A stretch of DNA of 44,080 nucleotides from UBA7434 sp042090785 (GCA_042090785.1 JBELIP010000017.1:1-44080); one strand, 5' to 3'; positions 7,834 through 15,557 are shown, counted from the stretch's first letter. Program-made: numbers and translations. Notes: a model not told the origin generated them from the letters alone.

Positions 7834-8502
7834 TTAATCGATATAGCGCAAAATATCCTTATGCAGTCCTGCTTTTAAGCCCGATAGTGTGTCACGCGAC
7901 TTGCCCAACATAGGCTGCAGTATTGCTTTAGCGTTGACTAATAAGTCATCCAGTTCACAGCTTTGATCAACCACTTGATATTCCACAGCAGTTGCGCCGC
8001 CAATACGTTGCCCCGTGAGTAATAAGTCGCGTAACGGTTGGCCAGAAAGTTTGCCTTTCACCAAAGCATTCATTGATGGAATAAGCACCATATCAAGGTC
8101 GACCTCGGGTAGACAGAAGTAACCACGATCTTCACGCATCACCTTATAGTCACTGGCCATTAATATCATAGCGCCTAAGCCGAATGCGTGACCGTTGGCA
8201 GCAGCAACGGAGGGTATAGGTAAAATTAATAAGCGGCCAACCATTTCCATGCATTCATCAATAAACTTGGCTGCGCCTTCGGTGCCGGCAGAAAAAAGAT
8301 ATTCGATATCTAAACCCTGCGAAAAGGATTTACCTTCGCCGGTGATAATGAGTGCATTAATACGAACATCGCTATACACCGTATCTAAAGCGGTGTTGAA
8401 TTCAGCCAACGTATCGGGGTTGAATTTACCGTCATTATGCATAGTGATGGTGGCGTAATGAATGTTGGACTCAGTTTCGGTAGTCAGGGTAACTTGTGTC
8501 AT
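7834..8502 (-). CDS. Enoyl-CoA hydratase/isomerase (crotonase) family protein
   Basis: The 222 residues cover one crotonase core and are shorter than the usual ~260-residue hydratase. The oxyanion-hole segments are present as FSQGLD (about 60-65) and NGHAFGLGAM (about 103-112). CLPEVDLDM (about 129-137) supplies one Glu at the position used by enoyl-CoA isomerases, and a second catalytic Glu is not obvious. That, with the short length, favours a delta3,delta2-enoyl-CoA isomerase or other crotonase over a bifunctional hydratase. The family acts on fatty acyl-CoA in the cytoplasm. It lies upstream of the MFS gene on the same strand with a 136-base gap, so co-transcription is possible. It is divergent from rlmB. 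Confidence 0.87.
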   Translation of the reverse strand: MTQVTLTTETESNIHYATITMHNDGKFNPDTLAEFNTALDTVYSDVRINALIITGEGKSFSQGLDIEYLFSAGTEGAAKFIDECMEMVGRLLILPIPSVAAANGHAFGLGAMILMASDYKVMREDRGYFCLPEVDLDMVLIPSMNALVKGKLSGQPLRDLLLTGQRIGGATAVEYQVVDQSCELDDLLVNAKAILQPMLGKSRDTLSGLKAGLHKDILRYID

Positions 8503-8693
8503 GGGAGTGCGTGCTCGTTGGTGGTCATTATTCTTAAAGGCTTTAATTTACGACAAATTGACTCAATTGCAAATGATTTTTTGTTTAAGGTATTGGTTAT
8601 ACTGGCCGCTTAAGTAAAGTGACCAATAATTATATTAATAATGAACTGAGTCACTTAGGCGCAGTTAGCGCAATTAACGACAAAAGAGGTGTT

Positions 8694-9461
8694 ATGTCTG
8701 CACAGCCACTGGAATTTGTTTACGGCATTAATGCGGTAGGCGAAATGATTAAACACAATGCAAAAGCGATAGAAGCCATATATGTAGCCGATGCGCGAGA
8801 TGATAAGCGGGTTCGCAATATTGTTGCTATGGCCGAGCAGGCAAAGCTAAGGCTGAAAAAAAGTAGCAAGGATGAAATTGAGTCATTACTGTCAACTAGC
8901 AGTGATCAGTCGGTTAATCATCAAGGTGTTATTGCCGAGTGTCGGCCTTCGCAAGCTAAAGATGAAGATTTTCTAGAAGCTTTAGTGGCTAAAGCAGAAC
9001 AACCTTTATCGTTATTAATTTTAGATGGTGTAACAGATCCGCATAATCTGGGTGCTTGTTTGCGTTCGGCCGATGCTGCTGGTGTCGATGCGGTTATTGT
9101 GCCTAAAGACAATGCTGTTGGTTTAACGCCTGTTGTAAGAAAAGTAGCGAGTGGTGCGGCCGAGACAACGCCATTAGTGGTGGTTAAAAATTTAGCGCGT
9201 GGCATTAAAAAAATACAAGATGCCGGCGTATGGGTAATGGGCGCAGCCGGCGAATCAGAGCAAACCGTTTTTGATATTGATTTTACTGGTCATGTTGCCA
9301 TTGTTATGGGGGCGGAGGGCAGTGGTTTGCGTCGGCTAACACGAGAGCGCTGTGATGCGCTATTTCGTATTCCTATGACGGGAGCAGTAGAAAGTTTAAA
9401 TGTATCGGTCGCAGCAGGCGTTTGTGTGTTTGAAGTGTTACGGCAACGCGCTAAAAAATAA
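8694..9461 (+). CDS. rlmB: 23S rRNA (guanosine-2251-2'-O)-methyltransferase RlmB
   Basis: The protein has 255 residues from ATG 8694 (E. coli RlmB has 243). This start is preferred over an in-frame upstream codon because AAGAGGT precedes it and QPLEFVYGINAV aligns with the family N-terminus. The substrate-binding domain (1-75) is followed by a SpoU/TrmH knotted methyltransferase domain with all three motifs: DPHNLGACLRSADAAG (motif 1, Asn and Arg), VMGAEGSGLRRLTR (motif 2) and IPMTGAVESLNVSVAAG (motif 3). It methylates the ribose of G2251 in the 23S P-loop using SAM. It is normally adjacent to rnr; here it is separated by five genes' length and has its own upstream region. Confidence 0.95.
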   Translation: MSAQPLEFVYGINAVGEMIKHNAKAIEAIYVADARDDKRVRNIVAMAEQAKLRLKKSSKDEIESLLSTSSDQSVNHQGVIAECRPSQAKDEDFLEALVAKAEQPLSLLILDGVTDPHNLGACLRSADAAGVDAVIVPKDNAVGLTPVVRKVASGAAETTPLVVVKNLARGIKKIQDAGVWVMGAAGESEQTVFDIDFTGHVAIVMGAEGSGLRRLTRERCDALFRIPMTGAVESLNVSVAAGVCVFEVLRQRAKK

Positions 9462-9477
9462 TAGTTAGCGTAAACAA

Positions 9478-9508
9478 AAAAAGGCCAACATGTGTTGGCC
9501 TTTTTTAT
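9478..9508. terminator. Bidirectional intrinsic terminator between rlmB and the PEP-CTERM gene
   Basis: AAGGCCAACA (9481-9490) pairs with TGTTGGCCTT (9493-9502) around a 2-nt loop, with six T on the plus side and an A run on the other. It serves both convergent genes. Confidence 0.9.
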
Positions 9509-9523
9509 ATCTTAGCTAGCTGT

Positions 9524-10222
9524 CTAGCGTTTTCTTATTGCTAATAAAGCGATAACGGACGAAAAGAAAAGCCATGATGAGGCAGGCAGTGGTACTGCGT
9601 TAGGCGTGTTTTGAAGTTCTTTAGCACTGTCTTCGCTGCCAGACGTGTCTTGTCCGCGAAGACCGATATTACTGAAGTCATTAACAGATAAATTTAAAGC
9701 AGCAATTTCAAAACTTTGGGCTTGTCCATCGCTTAAATCATTATTATTTTTCCAGCTAATACCTACATCCCAATTATGTCCTTGAAATGTGCCAGCATTT
9801 GCGCCTAGGTTGAGGTTGCTGTTACAGCCGCCGCTACCTTTAACGTGGTTGGTATTAAAGCCTAAGCCACAGCTTTCTACGCTTTCGCTAGATAATCCTA
9901 AGTTGCCACTGTTATACGCGTTGTTAGCATCAAAAAAGAAACCGGTAAATTTTTCTGTAGAGGAGGCGCCTAGTGAGACAGCTTGGTAGCTGATTTTAAA
10001 ATGGTTAGCGGTGACGCCGGCTTCGGTATCATCTTTTATCGTCACAATATAATCGACATGGTCGGAGCCGAGATGCGAAAAATCAGCGAACGTCACCATA
10101 GCCGCTTGAGCGTAACTAAAGGGAAGCAATACTGTTGCTAGTGTTGTTCCGCATAATAGTAACGTTTTAGAAAATAGGTTTAAGTTTTTTTTATTTAGAC
10201 TCTTTGTATTTAAATGATCCAT
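9524..10222 (-). CDS. Exported protein with PEP-CTERM-type sorting tail, otherwise unknown
   Basis: The 232-residue protein has a long signal peptide (about 1-41: basic, hydrophobic, AQA cleavage) and a beta-rich Gly/Asn/Ser body with a likely disulfide pair (ESCGLGF and GGCNSN). It ends with a tripartite tail: AVPLPASSWLF, a hydrophobic stretch, then RKR. The VPLPAS-W-L form is a common PEP-CTERM variant recognised by exosortases, which cleave the tail during export of exopolysaccharide-associated surface proteins. ATG at 10222 has GAGGG eight bases upstream. The central domain matches nothing I know by name. No exosortase or polysaccharide cluster lies within the window. It stands alone. 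Confidence 0.8.
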   Translation of the reverse strand: MDHLNTKSLNKKNLNLFSKTLLLCGTTLATVLLPFSYAQAAMVTFADFSHLGSDHVDYIVTIKDDTEAGVTANHFKISYQAVSLGASSTEKFTGFFFDANNAYNSGNLGLSSESVESCGLGFNTNHVKGSGGCNSNLNLGANAGTFQGHNWDVGISWKNNNDLSDGQAQSFEIAALNLSVNDFSNIGLRGQDTSGSEDSAKELQNTPNAVPLPASSWLFFSSVIALLAIRKR

Positions 10223-10687
10223 TCCATTGCCCTCAATAATTCTGTTAAGAAATTTATCCAGGGATATAGAATTAGCGCTTTTAAATAGTGGTGAATTTTA
10301 GTTTGAGTCACGATTGACTGGGTATTACAAACTAAGACGCACAGAGAAAATAGCGAAAATCTATCGGTTTTACTTAGGGGGGGACCATAGAATAACGATT
10401 ATTGCGGCTTTAAGTCAATTGTTTGATTGCAATACCAGTATTAATTTTAAGCGTTGAGGGGCTTATTTTTGGATTTATTGCTAGCCATTTTTTTAAGTGT
10501 TTGTTTTTACTTATAAAAAATTATATTTTTTTTATAAGGGCTAATATGAAAGTTTTTTATTATTACAGTGAAAATAGGCTAATTCTCCCCAAATCCATAG
10601 GTTAAGCAGCCATTATAAGTAGCGCCATCATCTGGAACTATCCATATCTCAGCTTATCCAAATGAGCTTCTTGATGGAGCCCTTGTT
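10223..10687. other. Intergenic region, AT-rich, no gene seen
   Basis: These 465 bases lie between divergently oriented genes. Short open frames exist (for example 10423-10605) but have no ribosome binding site and unlikely composition. I looked on the minus strand for the sigma-54 promoter (GG-N10-GC) that often precedes PEP-CTERM genes and did not find a clear one. Confidence 0.6.
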
Positions 10688-10921
10688 ATGAAAGTCTATT
10701 TATTCTGCATTACCTTGCTTGTTTTTTTTCTCTCTTCTTGTGCGCAAGAAGGCTTTTACAATTCGCAACAAAAAAATCTTAAACAAGAATGTGAGAAGTT
10801 ATCCTTGCCGCAGTATGAGCAATGTCTCAGTGATTTGGACGATAGATCATATGAAGAGTATCGACGTGAGCGTGAGAGGTTGCTTGAAGAGAAAGTGCTT
10901 GAGGAAAAGTTGCTGAGATAG
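10688..10921 (+). CDS. Small lipoprotein of unknown function
   Basis: The 77-residue protein has GGAG eight bases before the ATG. Residues 1-17 form a lipoprotein signal ending in the lipobox LSSC, so Cys18 would be acylated and the mature 60 residues tethered to a membrane. The mature part is charged and helical: one Cys pair (QECEKLSLPQYEQC) followed by a Glu/Arg-rich stretch (EEYRRERERLLEEK) likely to form a coiled coil. No family name comes to mind. It stands alone, 133 bases before the XRE gene on the same strand. Confidence 0.75.
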   Translation: MKVYLFCITLLVFFLSSCAQEGFYNSQQKNLKQECEKLSLPQYEQCLSDLDDRSYEEYRRERERLLEEKVLEEKLLR

Positions 10922-11054
10922 TGGTGTGGTTTTTTTGGATTGAAACCAACATGTCCTCATGTTGTCGTAAAGCTGACGTACCATTGGCGCAGTTGAGGTA
11001 AAGGTTTTCGTTCATGATGGTTGCTTAATCATTGTCACATCGAGGACTTAAAAA

Positions 11055-11501
11055 ATGGAAATGAAAATTAATTCTAATCGAGTTAAACAACTTCGAAATC
11101 AAAGATCTTGGTCGCAAGATCAGCTTGCTTCTGTATCGGGTTTAAGCCTGCGGACTATCCAAAGAATCGAAAACTTGAGTACATGCTCTCTAGATTCTAA
11201 GAGAGCATTGGCTGCGGTGTTTGAAGTGGATATTGATGAACTAACTCTGAACGAGCAGCGTTCGGTTCTCGCTGAGCGTAATTGGAAAGGTCGTAGCTAC
11301 GGTTATGCGGGTGCTACCTTAGGTGTGTTGTCTGCGTTTGTAGCCATTGCTTGGTCACTAATGAATGGTTACCTCTCTTACGAAGCAGCAGGTATTCATT
11401 TTAGTATAGTGGGTGTCATTGGAGGTGTCTCTTGTACGGCGATAGCCGTTCTATCCAATAAATTTTTTGCCTGTTGTAGCACGGGTTGTTGCAGGGAATA
11501 A
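11055..11501 (+). CDS. XRE-family DNA-binding protein with two membrane segments
   Basis: The 148-residue protein has an HTH_3 (Cro/CI) domain at about 8-64, with SWSQDQLASVSGLSLRTIQRIE covering the two recognition helices. Two hydrophobic segments follow (about 83-105 and 110-135), then a short Cys-rich end (CCSTGCC). The layout is that of small HTH-plus-TM regulators, which would bind DNA from the membrane. Met3 (11061) is an equally good start. Nothing nearby identifies a target; the small lipoprotein upstream is the only same-strand neighbour. The five C-terminal cysteines could bind metal or sense redox state, which is inference only. Confidence 0.8.
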   Translation: MEMKINSNRVKQLRNQRSWSQDQLASVSGLSLRTIQRIENLSTCSLDSKRALAAVFEVDIDELTLNEQRSVLAERNWKGRSYGYAGATLGVLSAFVAIAWSLMNGYLSYEAAGIHFSIVGVIGGVSCTAIAVLSNKFFACCSTGCCRE

Positions 11502-11514
11502 AACATCAGAGCTT

Positions 11515-11599
11515 TCAGCTTTCAAGGGGTCACGCCGCTTGGTTTTTGTTTCACAATATTGCGAACCTTAGCGGTTCTCATCCTTTTTCTTGCTTCCAT
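11515..11599 (-). repeat. Degenerate third copy of the tRNA-associated hairpin module
   Basis: Read on the minus strand, it begins with a decayed inverted copy of the tRNA-Met 3' end (plus 11582-11599). Within it 11589-11599 matches the reverse complement of 11632-11642 at 10 of 11 bases. Next come GATGAGAACC, GGTTC and GCAATATTGTG, the same order as in the module beside tRNA-Gln (15719-15825). The rest (to about 11515) is decayed. Confidence 0.6.
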
Positions 11600-11624
11600 A
11601 AAAAAACCTCCACTATGGGAGGTT
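11600..11624 (-). terminator. Intrinsic terminator of the tRNA-Met transcript
   Basis: On the minus strand AACCTCC and GGAGGTT form a 7-bp stem with a 6-nt loop, followed by seven T. It lies beyond the second copy of the tRNA 3' end, so the primary transcript should contain both copies. Confidence 0.85.
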
Positions 11625-11631
11625 ATTTAAA

Positions 11632-11650
11632 ATGGTAGCAAGGGGCGGAT
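11632..11650 (-). repeat. Second copy of the tRNA-Met 3' end
   Basis: These 19 bases are identical to 11761-11779. On the minus strand they read ATCCGCCCCTTGCTACCA plus one T, which is the 3' side of the tRNA-Met acceptor stem, part of the T arm and CCA. The copy is offset 129 bases downstream of the genuine 3' end. Confidence 0.9.
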
Positions 11651-11760
11651 GAACTCAATCAGGCTATGGCCTGTTTGATCCCCTTCGGGGCTTCGCGACT
11701 ACGTCGCTCGTTGAATATTGCTACGCAATATTGCGAACCGCAAGCGGTTAAAGTGAATAG
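11651..11760 (-). repeat. 110-nt hairpin module between the two tRNA-Met 3' ends
   Basis: Hairpins, with loops given on the minus (tRNA) strand: 11680-11690, 4-bp C/G stem, loop GAA; 11695-11707, stem GCGAC/GTCGC, loop GTA; 11714-11732, 8-bp stem AATATTGC/GCAATATT, loop GTA; 11736-11749, stem AACCGC/GCGGTT, loop TT; and 11660-11673, stem CAGGC/GCCTG, loop CATA. The module carries no ORF. Its length and layout match the module beside tRNA-Gln although most stem sequences differ. Confidence 0.75.
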
Positions 11761-11761
11761 A

Positions 11762-11838
11762 TGGTAGCAAGGGGCGGATTCGAACCGCCGACCCCATCAT
11801 TATGAGTGATGTGCTCTAACCAGCTGAGCTACCTTGCC
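11762..11838 (-). tRNA. tRNA-Met (CAT), elongator
   Basis: The 77-nt tRNA includes an encoded CCA. The acceptor stem GGCAAGG/CCTTGCT closes with one G-T pair, the D arm reads AGCTCAGCTGGTTAGAGC, and the anticodon stem-loop ATCACTCATAATGAT is identical to that of E. coli elongator tRNA-Met. The anticodon CAT is at 11802-11804. The T arm contains GGTTCGAATCC. It is not initiator tRNA (normal first pair) and not tRNA-Ile2 (different anticodon stem). It lies downstream of ychF on the same strand, as in Pseudomonas. Confidence 0.97.
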
Positions 11839-11925
11839 ATTTCTATTCAATACCCTTCAAACGCTACTGCTTTGCTGAGGGAGGCGCATTCTCCCGATTG
11901 ACCGCTTTTTTGTCAAGCGTGTCGT

Positions 11926-13017
11926 TTATACATTAAATCGAAAATGTACAACATCACCATCGAGGACTGTGTAATCTTTGCCCTCTAATCGCCACTTGCC
12001 GGCATCTTTGGCACCTTGCTCACCTTTACACGCTACATAATCGTCATAGCTAATGACTTCGGCTCGGATAAAGCCTTTTTCGAAGTCAGTATGTATCTTT
12101 CCTGCTGCCTGTGGCGCTTTTGAGGCCACGGGAATCGTCCACGCTCGAACTTCTTTAACACCAGCGGTAAAATAGGTGTGTAGACCTAATAGATCGTATC
12201 CGGCACGAATAACGCGGTCTAGCCCGGCTTCTTGCATGCCTAGCTCTTCTAAAAACTCGGCTCGCTCTTCGTCTTCTAATTCGGCTATCTCGGCTTCTAG
12301 CTTGTTACATATGGTCACCACAACGGCCGATTCACTCGCGGCTATCTCTCGTACTTTGTCGAGGTAAGGGTTATTCTCAAAGCCTTCTTCATCAACGTTG
12401 GCAATGTACATGGTGGGTTTGAGAGTCAGAAGGCTCAGTGGCTTTAGCAGCGTTAGCTCATCTGCTGTTAATTCAAACGATCTTAATGGTAAGGCTTGAT
12501 CAAGATGCGGATGAATTTTTTCGATTAATGCTTGCATGATAATAGCATCAGCATCACGACCTTTGGCCGCTTTGGTGTAGCGATGTAACGCTTTTTCTAT
12601 GCTGTCTAAATCAGCGAGCGCTAATTCTGTATTAATAACTTCAATGTCGGCTACAGGGTCAATAGTGCCTTCTACGTGTATAACATTTTCATCGTCAAAG
12701 CAGCGAACCACATGTGCTATAGCATCGGTTTCGCGGATATTGCCTAAAAATTGGTTGCCTAGTCCTTCGCCTTTTGATGCGCCTGCCACTAAGCCGGCAA
12801 TGTCAACGAATTCCATGGTGGTGGGAATCACTTTTTCAGGATTGACAAACTCAGAGAGTTTATCTAATCGTGGATCAGGAATTGGCACAATGCCGGTGTT
12901 CGGTTCAATGGTGCAAAACGGAAAATTTTCTGCATCAATGCCGGCTTTGGTTAGGGCGTTAAAGAGTGTCGATTTGCCTACATTCGGTAGGCCGACTATG
13001 CCGCAGTTAAATCCCAT
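11926..13017 (-). CDS. ychF: Redox-regulated ATPase/GTPase YchF (Obg family)
   Basis: The 363 residues match the usual length. The P-loop GLPNVGKST (residues 8-16) and the G2/G3 region with DIAGLVAGASKGEGLGNQFL are complete. The NVDE motif in the G4 position is the YchF form that favours ATP over GTP. A coiled-coil insertion (about 130-200) and the C-terminal TGS domain (about 275-360) follow. YchF binds ribosomes and affects translation initiation and the oxidative stress response. It follows pth by 60 bases in the prs-rplY-pth-ychF order and is probably the last protein gene of that transcript. Confidence 0.97.
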   Translation of the reverse strand: MGFNCGIVGLPNVGKSTLFNALTKAGIDAENFPFCTIEPNTGIVPIPDPRLDKLSEFVNPEKVIPTTMEFVDIAGLVAGASKGEGLGNQFLGNIRETDAIAHVVRCFDDENVIHVEGTIDPVADIEVINTELALADLDSIEKALHRYTKAAKGRDADAIIMQALIEKIHPHLDQALPLRSFELTADELTLLKPLSLLTLKPTMYIANVDEEGFENNPYLDKVREIAASESAVVVTICNKLEAEIAELEDEERAEFLEELGMQEAGLDRVIRAGYDLLGLHTYFTAGVKEVRAWTIPVASKAPQAAGKIHTDFEKGFIRAEVISYDDYVACKGEQGAKDAGKWRLEGKDYTVLDGDVVHFRFNV

Positions 13018-13077
13018 AAGTTAAATCCAATAAGTTAAAGCTGTTAAATCAAATAATGATTAATTGACGCGCAGTTT

Positions 13078-13698
13078 TTATAGTTTTTCTGCGGCATTAA
13101 ATTTATGCATTTCGTTCATGACAACTTGCCAGTCGCCGCTAACGATTTTTTCAATGTGCGAAACAGCTTCTTGTATGCTGTCTTCTATCCATTGCTGTTC
13201 TTTAGTTGGCGCCTTTTTTAGCACGTAGTTACTCACTTGCTTGGCGTTGCCTGGGTGGCCAATGCCAATGCGTAAGCGACCAAATTGTTTCTGGTTGCCT
13301 AAACTACTAATAATGTCGCGTAAACCATTATGGCCACCATGGCCACCGCCCACTTTTAATCTAACGGTGCCCGGTGCAATATCAAGTTCATCATGCGCCA
13401 CTAATATCGCTTCGGGTTCAATTTTATAAAAGTTCGCTAACGCAGCAACCGATAAGCCGCTGCGATTCATAAAAGTATTGGGTATTAATAGCCTGCACAT
13501 TTGGCTACCAATTAATATTTGTCCGGTAAGGCCGTGAAACTTGGCCTCTTCGGTGAGTGTGGTGCCCGATGAAAATCGACGCAGCACTTCGTCAACTAGC
13601 CAAAAGCCAGCATTATGACGTGTCTGGGAATATTCGTTACCTGGATTGCCGAGCCCAACGATTAAGCGTACCGGCGTTTTATCATTCATGCGATGCAC
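13078..13698 (-). CDS. pth: Peptidyl-tRNA hydrolase
   Basis: The 206-residue protein recycles tRNA from peptidyl-tRNAs that drop off the ribosome. The N-terminal VGLGNPGNEYSQTRHNAGF carries the catalytic His28 (E. coli His20). NTFMNRSG, AHDELD and the GGHGGHNGLRDI loop are all present. Met4 is an alternative start. It lies 110 bases after rplY and 60 before ychF, all on the minus strand, the conserved gammaproteobacterial order that links ribosome assembly and rescue genes. Confidence 0.97.
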   Translation of the reverse strand: MHRMNDKTPVRLIVGLGNPGNEYSQTRHNAGFWLVDEVLRRFSSGTTLTEEAKFHGLTGQILIGSQMCRLLIPNTFMNRSGLSVAALANFYKIEPEAILVAHDELDIAPGTVRLKVGGGHGGHNGLRDIISSLGNQKQFGRLRIGIGHPGNAKQVSNYVLKKAPTKEQQWIEDSIQEAVSHIEKIVSGDWQVVMNEMHKFNAAEKL

Positions 13699-13808
13699 TC
13701 AAACCAAATTGGCTCTGCGTCGGGTTGAATAGCTAAAATAAAAACTGTGGAGCTGTTAAAGATAATGCAATCATCAGCGCAAAAGCCGATGATTGCATTA
13801 GGCTAAGT

Positions 13809-14474
13809 CTAGTCTTTAGACTCTGCATCGCCTTCGGCTACATCAGCATCGGCTGCTGGTGCTGCTTCATCTTCATCTTCGTCCGAACCGCCTTTAGCAA
13901 TGGCTACATTAGCAATGGCTAAATCGTGTTCTGCGCCATGGCTTAACGCCACGCTTTCAACACCTTCTGGCAATGTAACATCGGATAAATGCACCACTTG
14001 ACCGGTTTCTACTGCTTGCATATCTACTTCGATATATTCAGGTAATACGCCTGGTAAACAGCGAATTTCGATTTCGTTAGCTTGGTGAGAAATACGTCCA
14101 CCTTGCATCTTCACACCAATACAGCTGTCTTCGTTAATGAAGTGCAGCGGTACTTGTACAACAATGGCTTGGTTTTTATCAACGCGCAAAAAGTCAGCAT
14201 GCAAAAGAATGTCTTTTGCTGGATGACGTTGCAAATCTTTTAATAAAACATCTTGCGCTACGCCATCAATTTTTAATGTGATGATGTGCGAGAAAAACGC
14301 TTCATTTTGCAGTTGATGCCACATTGGGTTGTGTTCTAGGGCAATGCTGACAGGGTCAGCAGAACCACCATACACAATGGCTGGGACTTTGTTTTCAAGA
14401 CGACGTAGGCGGCGGCTCGCACCTTTCCCTGCGTCGTTTCGACTTTCTGCTTCTAATACAAATGCTTCAGACAT
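13809..14474 (-). CDS. rplY: 50S ribosomal protein L25 / general stress protein Ctc
   Basis: The 221-residue protein is the long (CTC) form of bL25. An N-terminal 5S-rRNA-binding domain (about 1-95, with GKGASRRLRR and VPAIVYGG) is followed by the TL5-type beta domain (about 96-190) and an acidic tail of Asp/Glu/Ala (about 195-221). It binds 5S rRNA in the large subunit. E. coli L25 is only the first domain, whereas Pseudomonas relatives have this long form. GAGGT lies upstream of the ATG. An interrupted inverted repeat (14539-14573) in the leader after prs could be a weak attenuator. Confidence 0.95.
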   Translation of the reverse strand: MSEAFVLEAESRNDAGKGASRRLRRLENKVPAIVYGGSADPVSIALEHNPMWHQLQNEAFFSHIITLKIDGVAQDVLLKDLQRHPAKDILLHADFLRVDKNQAIVVQVPLHFINEDSCIGVKMQGGRISHQANEIEIRCLPGVLPEYIEVDMQAVETGQVVHLSDVTLPEGVESVALSHGAEHDLAIANVAIAKGGSDEDEDEAAPAADADVAEGDAESKD

Positions 14475-14612
14475 AATAATTACCTCAGTCTGTTATCAAC
14501 GAGTTCCTGCGACCGGATGATTCGTTGGGTTTTTGAATGTCAGTGACACAATATAAATATAAAGTGTTCTGACGGTTATTATTAGTGAGTGTTGCGATAA
14601 ACCAAAAACGGA

Positions 14613-15557
14613 TTACCTAAACATTGCACTAATGGATTCTTCGTTACTAACGCGTCGAATAGATTCAGCTAGCATGTCTGCCATTGACAGTGAGCGAATG
14701 CGGCCAGTAGCAATGGCGGCATCAGATAGCGGAATTGTATCGGTGACAACTAACTCATCAAGGTTAGAGTCGTTAATTCTTTCAATCGCTGGGCCCGATA
14801 ATACAGGGTGTGTGCAATAGGCTATTACCCTTTTGGCGCCTTGCTCTTTGAGCGCAGAGGCAGCGGTGCAAAGTGTGCCGGCAGTATCGACAATGTCATC
14901 AACGAGTAGGCAGGTTTTACCTGACACATCGCCAATAATATTCATGACTTCGGCCACGTTGGCTTGAGGACGACGTTTGTCAATAATCGCAAGGTCAGTT
15001 TCTAACTGTTTTGCAATGGCGCGAGCTCGAACAACGCCGCCAACATCAGGAGAAACTACTAGCAAGTCTTTGTAGCGTTGTTTCTCGATATCTCTTAGTA
15101 GTACTGGCGAACCGTAAACGTTATCTACTGGGCAATCGAAAAAGCCCTGAATTTGTTCTGCGTGTAAGTCGACGGTGAGTACACGATCAACACCAACGCG
15201 CACCATCATGTCGGCAACCACTTTTGCCGTTATTGGTACACGAGCCGAGCGAACTCGACGATCTTGTCGTGCGTAGCCAAAGTAGGGGACTACTGCAGTA
15301 ATACGAACCGCTGAAGCGCGTCTAAGTGCATCAACTAAAACCAGCAATTCCATTAAGTTATCGTTGGTAGGTGCGCAGGTAGACTGAACGATAAAAACGT
15401 CCTTACCGCGAACATTTTCTAAAATTTCGACATTGATTTCGCCATCGCTAAACTTTTTAACGTCAGCTTTGCCTGGCGTTAGGCTCAACTCTGCAGCCAC
15501 TTTTGCGGCTAATTCAGGGTTGGCGTTGCCACTAAATAACATCAAGTTTTTAGACAC
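14613..15557 (-). CDS. prs: Ribose-phosphate pyrophosphokinase
   Basis: The 314-residue enzyme makes PRPP from ribose 5-phosphate and ATP for nucleotide, histidine and tryptophan synthesis. The N-terminal LFSGNANPELA, the FSDGEINVEI loop, the ATP-binding FGYARQDRR, the catalytic flexible loop with DKRRPQANVAEV, and the PRPP-binding loop CLLVDDIVDTAGT (about 218-230) are all complete. It follows tRNA-Gln and precedes rplY, in Pseudomonas order. Confidence 0.98.
   Translation of the reverse strand: MSKNLMLFSGNANPELAAKVAAELSLTPGKADVKKFSDGEINVEILENVRGKDVFIVQSTCAPTNDNLMELLVLVDALRRASAVRITAVVPYFGYARQDRRVRSARVPITAKVVADMMVRVGVDRVLTVDLHAEQIQGFFDCPVDNVYGSPVLLRDIEKQRYKDLLVVSPDVGGVVRARAIAKQLETDLAIIDKRRPQANVAEVMNIIGDVSGKTCLLVDDIVDTAGTLCTAASALKEQGAKRVIAYCTHPVLSGPAIERINDSNLDELVVTDTIPLSDAAIATGRIRSLSMADMLAESIRRVSNEESISAMFR

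Noticed and set aside
10423..10605. 60-codon open frame in the AT-rich interval
   Set aside because: No ribosome binding site, a non-ATG start region, and Phe/Ile/Lys-rich composition expected from AT-rich noncoding DNA.
11632..11779. attL/attR of an integrated island at tRNA-Met
   Set aside because: The duplicated tRNA ends enclose only 110 bases with no integrase or cargo. The same arrangement at tRNA-Gln, with an inverted piece, points to a repeat family instead.
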